Shown piece after piece: positions 57,958 through 64,000 of a stretch of 64,000 bases of DNA. The position numbers and the translations under genes are program-made. Every line of letters starts with the position of its first letter. Position 1 is the first letter of the stretch. The notes under the pieces were generated by a model. That model had not been told where the DNA came from, did no database searches, and saw nothing but the letters and a program-made list of their open reading frames with translations. The stretch comes from Pseudomonas benzenivorans (GTDB taxonomy: Bacteria > Pseudomonadota > Gammaproteobacteria > Pseudomonadales > Pseudomonadaceae): positions 62,001 through 126,000 of the forward strand of contig NZ_FNCT01000006.1 of assembly GCF_900100495.1 (NCBI RefSeq), read 5' to 3'.

Positions 57958-58434
57958 CTACTCGTCCCAGGCTTCGGCCGCCATGGCGTCGAAACGCCGG
58001 CTGTCGCCGCCCTGGCTGCGCTGGATGGCCTTGGCCAGCCAGGTCGAGGGTCCGTCACGCAATTCGGCCTGCAGCGCCTCGATCAGCTCGGTGATGCGCG
58101 CCGCCTCGGCGACCTTGACCGGCTGCACGCCCACCGCCAGCAGCTGGCGTACCGCCGAGGCGCCGCAGGCGCGGCAGTAGACGGCGATGCAGCCGTCGAG
58201 CAGCGCGAGCTTGCTTTGCAGCTTGTCCTCGTTGCCGTCCTGCTCCAGTTCGCCGAACTCGGCCACCGAGAGCAGGCGGGCCTGCTGCGGATTGACCCCG
58301 TAGATGACGAAGGAACGCGACGAACCGAAGTGCTGGTCCACCGTCTCGCGATCGGCGGAGGCAAAGGCCACCTTGAGCAGGGTGCCGTCGTCCTCGCCAT
58401 CCAGTACCTGCAGTTGTCGGGTCGGGCTGGCCAT
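57958..58434 (-). CDS. nifX: NifX, FeMo-cofactor precursor carrier
   Basis: Carries NifB-co and the NifEN-bound precursor. The 158-residue protein has the cofactor-binding domain LLKVAFASADRETVDQHFGSS, with the His of QHFG, then FVIYGVNPQQARLL and CGASAVRQLLAVGVQPVKV. It follows nifN by 3 bases. Confidence 0.94.
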   Translation of the reverse strand: MASPTRQLQVLDGEDDGTLLKVAFASADRETVDQHFGSSRSFVIYGVNPQQARLLSVAEFGELEQDGNEDKLQSKLALLDGCIAVYCRACGASAVRQLLAVGVQPVKVAEAARITELIEALQAELRDGPSTWLAKAIQRSQGGDSRRFDAMAAEAWDE

Positions 58435-58437
58435 GGC

Positions 58438-59814
58438 TCAGTGCCTCCTGGTCGGCTGTTCGCCGGCGGGTTTCTGCGCGTAGATCGAGTGGTACGGGGC
58501 GATGCCCTGGTGGTGTTCGACCAGCAGGTTGGCCAGGTCGAACAGCGCCTGCGTGGTGCCGCGGTAGCCGGCCCAGCAGCGCTGGAAGCCGCCGAGCAGG
58601 TCGTACTGCGGAAAGCCCATGCGCAGCAGCGGCACGCCGAGGCGCTGGGCTGGCGCCAGGGCATGGCTGTTGCCGAGCAGCAGCTGGGCGCCCCCGGCGC
58701 TGGCGGCGTGCTCGAGATCCTCGAGGTCGCCGACCTGGATGCACGCCAGCGGCGAGGCGGCCAGAGCCGGCGCGCGGGCCGGCACCACCGCCGCCACGGT
58801 GCGCGTGCCCATGCCACGCAGCAGGCTGTCGAAACCGAGCAACAGGTCCGGGTCGGCGGCAATCGCCACCCGCGCGTCGCCGAGCATGAAGTGGGTGTCG
58901 AGCATGGCGTCCTGCAGCTGGCGGCGCTGGCGCTGCCAGCGCTCGGGCACCGGGTTGCCGCTGAGCTCGGCCAGCGTCATCAGCCAGGCGTCCACCGCCT
59001 CCAGGCCGAGCAGCAGGCCGAAGCGCTGCTCCGGCACGCCGCTGCGCGCCGCCAGGGCATCGGCGGCGGCCTCCAGGCTCTGGCCGACCACCAGGGTGGC
59101 GATGCTCTGGCCGGCGCTGGCCAGCTCGTCCACCGCCAGCCCGCCGGTGGTCAACGGATTGAAGGCCGCCTCGTCGAGATGGCCGTCCAGCGAACCGGAC
59201 AGGTCGGGGATCAGCAGCGGGCGCAGGCCGAAGCTCTCGATGCTCTCGGCGATGAACTCCAGATCGCCCGTGGTCAGGTCGGCCGAGCACAGCACGTTGA
59301 CCTGGCGCAGCCGCTGGCCGACCTGGTCGCGGCGCTCCGGCACCAGGGTCTCGATGAGCGCCTTGACCGTGGCGGCGAAGCCGCTCTCGAAGCTGCCGGC
59401 GAAGTCCGGGGTGTTCACCGGGATCACCGCCACCTGCTGGTACTCGGGATACTCGCTGCGGAACTGGTGCAGGGCGCTGTGCAGATCGCAGCCCTGGGTT
59501 TCCGCCAGTGCGGTGGTGAGCAGGCCGATCACCGCCGGATTCTGCTTCTCGCAGATCACCCTGAGCGCCTCGACGACGTTGTCGTCGGCGCCCATCACCG
59601 AGCTGACCTGATCCATCGCCGTGGTCTGCAGCGGCACCGGCTCGCGGAAGTGACGGACGAAGAACACCTTGGCGAACGCGGTGCAGCCCGCCGAGCCGTG
59701 CAGCAGCGGCATGCTGCGCGCCATGCCGAGGATGGCCAGGGCGCCGCCCATGGTCTGGCTGGCCTTCAGCGGGCTGACGGCCAGAGCTTTGTTGCGGTTG
59801 ACGATCTCGGCCAT
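58438..59814 (-). CDS. nifN: NifN, FeMo-cofactor assembly scaffold beta subunit
   Basis: Homologue of NifK; NifEN is the scaffold where Mo and homocitrate are added. The 458-residue protein begins [20 protein letters not shown] and has the cluster Cys in [22 protein letters not shown] and [21 protein letters not shown] are typical. It starts 11 bases after nifE, and nifX follows after 3 bases. Confidence 0.95.
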   Translation of the reverse strand: MAEIVNRNKALAVSPLKASQTMGGALAILGMARSMPLLHGSAGCTAFAKVFFVRHFREPVPLQTTAMDQVSSVMGADDNVVEALRVICEKQNPAVIGLLTTALAETQGCDLHSALHQFRSEYPEYQQVAVIPVNTPDFAGSFESGFAATVKALIETLVPERRDQVGQRLRQVNVLCSADLTTGDLEFIAESIESFGLRPLLIPDLSGSLDGHLDEAAFNPLTTGGLAVDELASAGQSIATLVVGQSLEAAADALAARSGVPEQRFGLLLGLEAVDAWLMTLAELSGNPVPERWQRQRRQLQDAMLDTHFMLGDARVAIAADPDLLLGFDSLLRGMGTRTVAAVVPARAPALAASPLACIQVGDLEDLEHAASAGGAQLLLGNSHALAPAQRLGVPLLRMGFPQYDLLGGFQRCWAGYRGTTQALFDLANLLVEHHQGIAPYHSIYAQKPAGEQPTRRH

Positions 59815-59825
59815 GGCGATACTCC

Positions 59826-61277
<1,452 letters not shown>

Positions 61278-61336
61278 TTAACTAGCTGATTTCAAATGAA
61301 TTATTGAAATAGTCCGTTGTCGCGAACCTGCCGCCC

Positions 61337-61352
61337 TGTCGGTTTTGCAACA
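61337..61352. promoter_or_regulatory. NifA upstream site for nifENX
   Basis: TGT-CGGTTTTGCA-ACA, centred about 97 bases upstream of the predicted start. It marks the right edge of the nif island. Confidence 0.7.
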
Positions 61353-61507
61353 AAGCCGCGCAGGACATGAAGCTGCTTGTCCGCGCCACTGTACCGGCCG
61401 CTGCGGATGCCCGGCCCGACTGTATGGTCGATTGGGCCGGTGGCTGTACCGCGACGCGTCTCAGCGCGGCCCTTAGGCTTGCAGGCATTGCCACCGAGTG
61501 CCCGACC

Positions 61508-62122
61508 ATGACCACCGAACTGCTGATCGCCTTTGTCGCCTTTGCCTTCGTCACCTCGGTGACGCCGGGGCCGAACAACATGATGCTGCTCGCCTCCGGG
61601 GTGAACTTCGGCGTGCGCCGCAGCCTGCCGCACATGTTCGGCATCAGCCTGGGCTTCATGATCCTGGTGATGGCGGTCGGCCTCGGCCTCGGCCAGCTGT
61701 TCGAGCAGGTGCCGCTGCTGTACAGCCTGCTGCGTTACCTCGGCGCCGCCTACCTGCTCTACCTGGCCTGGAACATCGCCCAGGCCGGCGCCCCCGACAG
61801 CCAGGGCGGCGAACGCGGCAAGCCCTTCACCTTCCTCCAGGCCGCGGCTTTCCAGTGGATCAACCCCAAGGCCTGGATCATGGCCATCGGCGCCATCACC
61901 ACCTACACGCCGCAGGACGACTTCGTGGTCAACGTGCTGTTGATCGCCGCCCTGTTCGCCCTGGTCAACTGCCCCAGCGTCGGCCTCTGGACCATGGCCG
62001 GCAGCCTGCTGCGCAACTGGCTGGGCAACCCGCGCGTGCTGCGTGGCTTCAATATCGGCATGGCGCTGCTGCTGGTCGCCTCGCTCTACCCCATCTTCGC
62101 CGACGTGCAGGGAGTGCTCTGA
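61508..62122 (+). CDS. LysE/RhtB family amino acid exporter
   Basis: A 204-residue membrane protein with six helices. TSVTPGPNNMMLLASGVNFG is the signature of the LysE/RhtB family, and FQWINPKAWIMAIGA is also typical. The ATG at 61508 is chosen because the protein then begins with the first membrane helix. It is divergent from nifE and overlaps the next gene by one base (TGATG). The exported amino acid is unknown. Confidence 0.88.
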   Translation: MTTELLIAFVAFAFVTSVTPGPNNMMLLASGVNFGVRRSLPHMFGISLGFMILVMAVGLGLGQLFEQVPLLYSLLRYLGAAYLLYLAWNIAQAGAPDSQGGERGKPFTFLQAAAFQWINPKAWIMAIGAITTYTPQDDFVVNVLLIAALFALVNCPSVGLWTMAGSLLRNWLGNPRVLRGFNIGMALLLVASLYPIFADVQGVL

Positions 62123-63315
62123 TGACGGAACTGACGCAAAGCCGCCTGCGCCCGCTGAGCGACAGCTCGACTTCGGCGGTGGTCGCCGGCTTTATTGCCA
62201 TGCTCACCGGCTACACCAGCTCGCTGGTGCTGATGTTCCAGGCCGGGCAAGCCGCCGGGCTGTCCGGCGGACAGATTTCCTCGTGGATCTGGGCGCTGTC
62301 GATCGGCATGGCCATTGGCTCCATCGCGCTGTCGCTGCGCTATCGCGCACCGGTGATGATCGCCTGGTCGACGCCGGGCGCGGCGCTGCTGATCAGCAGC
62401 CTGCCGGGGGTGCCCTATGGCGAGGCGATCGGCGCCTATATCCTCGCCTCGGCGCTGATCGTGCTGATCGGCCTGACTGGCAGCTTCGAGCGCATCATGC
62501 AGCGGATTCCCGGCTCCATCGCCGCCGCCCTGCTGGCCGGGGTGCTGTTCAAGATCGGCCTGGAGATCTGCGGCGCCGCCGAACAGCAACCGCTGCTGGT
62601 GGTGGCCATGCTGCTCGCCTACCTGCTGGGCAAGCGCCTGTGGCCGCGTTATGCGGTGCTCGCCGCGTTGCTGGTCGGCAGCCTGCTCGCCGGCGTGTTC
62701 GGCCTGCTGGATTTCAGCGGCTTCGAGTTGCAACTGGCCACGCCCGTCTGGACCACGCCGAGCTTCTCCTGGGCCGCGGCGATCAGCATCGGCATCCCGC
62801 TGTTCATCGTCGCCATGGCCTCGCAGAACCTGCCGGGCATCGCCGTGCTGCGCGCCAACGGCTACCACCATGTGCCGGCCTCCAAGCTGCTCACCAGCAC
62901 CGGCCTGATCTCGATCCTGCTGGCGCCGTTCGGCTCCCACGGCATCCACATGGCGGCAATCAGCGCGGCCATCTGCGCCGGCCCCGAGGCCCACGAGGAC
63001 CCGGCCAAGCGCTACACCGCGGCGGTCTGGTGCGGGCTGTTCTACGGCATCGCCGGGATCTTCGGTGCCACCCTGGCGGCGCTGTTCAGCGCCCTACCCA
63101 AGGCGCTGATCCTGTCGATCGCCGCCCTGGCACTGTTCGCCTCGATCATCGGCGGCCTGACCCAGGCCATGAGCGAACCCAAGGAACGCGAGGCGGCGCT
63201 GATCACCTTCCTGGTCACCGCCTCGGGCATGAGCCTGTTTTCGGTCGGCTCGGCGTTCTGGGGGATAGTCGCGGGGCTGATCACCCTGGCGATCCTCAAT
63301 GCCGGCAAGCGTTAA
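62122..63315 (+). CDS. BenE-family transporter (benzoate/H+ symporter type)
   Basis: A 397-residue membrane protein with about twelve helices. WSTPGAALLISSLPGVPYGEAIGAYI and FIVAMASQNLPGIAVLRANGY are characteristic of BenE, as is GSHGIHMAAISAAICAGPEAH. No benzoate catabolic gene is in view, so the substrate is uncertain. It is probably co-transcribed with the LysE gene. Confidence 0.88.
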   Translation: MTELTQSRLRPLSDSSTSAVVAGFIAMLTGYTSSLVLMFQAGQAAGLSGGQISSWIWALSIGMAIGSIALSLRYRAPVMIAWSTPGAALLISSLPGVPYGEAIGAYILASALIVLIGLTGSFERIMQRIPGSIAAALLAGVLFKIGLEICGAAEQQPLLVVAMLLAYLLGKRLWPRYAVLAALLVGSLLAGVFGLLDFSGFELQLATPVWTTPSFSWAAAISIGIPLFIVAMASQNLPGIAVLRANGYHHVPASKLLTSTGLISILLAPFGSHGIHMAAISAAICAGPEAHEDPAKRYTAAVWCGLFYGIAGIFGATLAALFSALPKALILSIAALALFASIIGGLTQAMSEPKEREAALITFLVTASGMSLFSVGSAFWGIVAGLITLAILNAGKR

Positions 63316-63317
63316 CC

Positions 63318-63467
63318 GTAGGAGCGGGCCATGCCCGCGAACGGTGGCGGGTCTGGCGATTTCGCGGCCATGGGCCGCTCCTACGAAACACCCGAAAACC
63401 GTAGCCTGGATGAAATCCGGGAAAATTACCGCCCCACCCAACGCCCCCCGGATTGCATCCGGGCTAC
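63318..63467. repeat. Two REP-type palindromes after benE
   Basis: Palindrome 1 (63318-63384) starts GTAGGAGCGG and ends CCGCTCCTAC, with GCGGCCATGG inside. Palindrome 2 (63401-63467) starts GTAGCCTGGAT and ends ATCCGGGCTAC. Both are common pseudomonad intergenic repeat forms. Confidence 0.75.
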
Positions 63468-63506
63468 GACCTGACGCGATCGGCCGATGAGGTCACCCCA
63501 AAGAAC

Positions 63507-63530
63507 AAAGGCGCCTGAGTAGGCGCCTTT
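63507..63530. terminator. Bidirectional terminator between benE and the SDR gene
   Basis: AAAGGCGCC (63507-63515), loop TGAGTA, GGCGCCTTT (63522-63530). A and T runs on the two sides allow function in both directions for these convergent genes. Confidence 0.85.
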
Positions 63531-63553
63531 CTCTTGCTGCGAGTGAAGCACGA

Positions 63554-64000
63554 TCAGATCGCCGTAGCCCCGCCGTCCACCGCCAGGGCATGGCCGGTGG
63601 TGAAGGCCGCGCCGTCGCAGCACAGGTAGAGCACCGCAGTGGCGATTTCCTCGACCTTGCCGATGCGCCCGACCGGGTGCATGGCCGCGGCGAACTCGGC
63701 CTTCTTCGGGTCGGACTCGTAGGCGCGGCGGAACATGTCGGTGTCGATCACTGCCGGGCATACGGCGTTGACGCGGATCTTCTTCTTCGCGTACTCCACC
63801 GCGGCCGACTTGGTCAGGCCGATCACCGCGTGCTTGGAGGCGGCGTAGATGCTCATCTTCGGCGCCGCGCCGAGGCCGGCGACCGAGGCGGTGTTGACGA
63901 TCGCACCGCCGCCCTGGGCCAGCAGCAGCGGGATCTGGTGCTTCATGCACAGCCACACGCCCTTGACGTTGACGCCGATGATCGCGTCGAACTCGGCCTC
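63554..64000 (-). CDS. SDR family oxidoreductase (C-terminal part; N-terminus outside the window)
   Basis: The last 148 codons of a short-chain dehydrogenase. The catalytic Ser is in IVNTASVAGLGAAPKMS, and Tyr and Lys in YAASKHAVIG. NAVCPAVIDTDMF follows the active site, and TGHALAVDGGATAI is the usual C-terminal end. The frame continues upstream through VNVKGVWLCMKHQIP to base 64000 without a start, so the NAD(P)-binding N-terminus lies beyond the window. Substrate unknown. Confidence 0.9.
   Translation of the reverse strand, partial: EAEFDAIIGVNVKGVWLCMKHQIPLLLAQGGGAIVNTASVAGLGAAPKMSIYAASKHAVIGLTKSAAVEYAKKKIRVNAVCPAVIDTDMFRRAYESDPKKAEFAAAMHPVGRIGKVEEIATAVLYLCCDGAAFTTGHALAVDGGATAI

Overview
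The window is a high-GC chromosomal segment from a nitrogen-fixing gammaproteobacterium of the Pseudomonadaceae (Pseudomonas stutzeri / Azotobacter type). The evidence is the NifL-NifA regulator pair, an Rnf complex beside nifL, the order nifHDKTY-DUF6129-lrv, the block nifB-fdxN-nifOQ-rhodanese-glutaredoxin, the block iscA-nifUSV-cysE-nifWZM-clpX2-nifF, and a Shethna-protein-I-like ferredoxin. About 55 kb (6017-61217) is essentially one nitrogenase island. Species cannot be named from the sequence alone.

Layout. 1-3313: copper-handling genes (multicopper oxidase, TolC-like lipoprotein, two small proteins) and an orphan small gene. 3329-5694: glutathione transferase, aminotransferase and a divergent MarR regulator with two matching operators. 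6017-12326 (minus): lrv, DUF6129, nifY, nifT, nifK, nifD, nifH, transcribed from a sigma54 promoter. 12772-14228 (plus): a SIR2-like gene and an unknown partner, with their own divergent sigma54 promoter. 14304-16307: XRE regulator, ceramidase-like membrane protein and an acyltransferase remnant. 16404-24470 (minus): rnfABCDGEH followed by three nafY-like genes and one single-domain cofactor-binding gene. 24912-28058 (plus): nifLA. 28117-36513: a non-nif insert between nifA and nifB holding thiopurine methyltransferase with a second 3' fragment, mobB, a flavin oxidase, a LysR regulator and a three-gene oxidoreductase/hydrolase operon. 37027-40581 (plus): nifB, fdxN, nifO, nifQ, rhdN, grx. 40956-49947 (minus): nifF on its own promoter, then iscA-nifU-nifS-nifV-cysE-TPR-nifW-nifZ-nifM-clpX2. 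50367-53810 (plus): modE-modABC. 53991-54209: a Nif11 gene. 54467-61217 (minus): nifE-nifN-nifX-DUF269-DUF683, then fdxB, Shethna-I ferredoxin, TPR protein, orf and DUF364. 61508-64000: LysE and BenE transporters and a partial SDR.

How it works together. ModABC imports molybdate under ModE; NifQ, NifO, NifB, NifEN, NifX, NifV and the NafY-type carriers make and carry FeMo-cofactor; IscA, NifU, NifS, CysE, rhodanese and glutaredoxin supply Fe-S clusters and cysteine; NifM, NifW and NifZ mature the proteins; ClpX2 probably adjusts assembly factors; Rnf, flavodoxin and ferredoxins supply electrons to NifH and NifDK. I found nine candidate -24/-12 sigma54 elements, and each nif or nif-associated transcription unit carrying one also has a TGT-N10-ACA NifA site upstream, so most of the island looks like one NifA regulon. 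The nifLA promoter is also of sigma54 type and shares its upstream sites with rnf. No tRNA, rRNA, transposase or CRISPR array was recognised.
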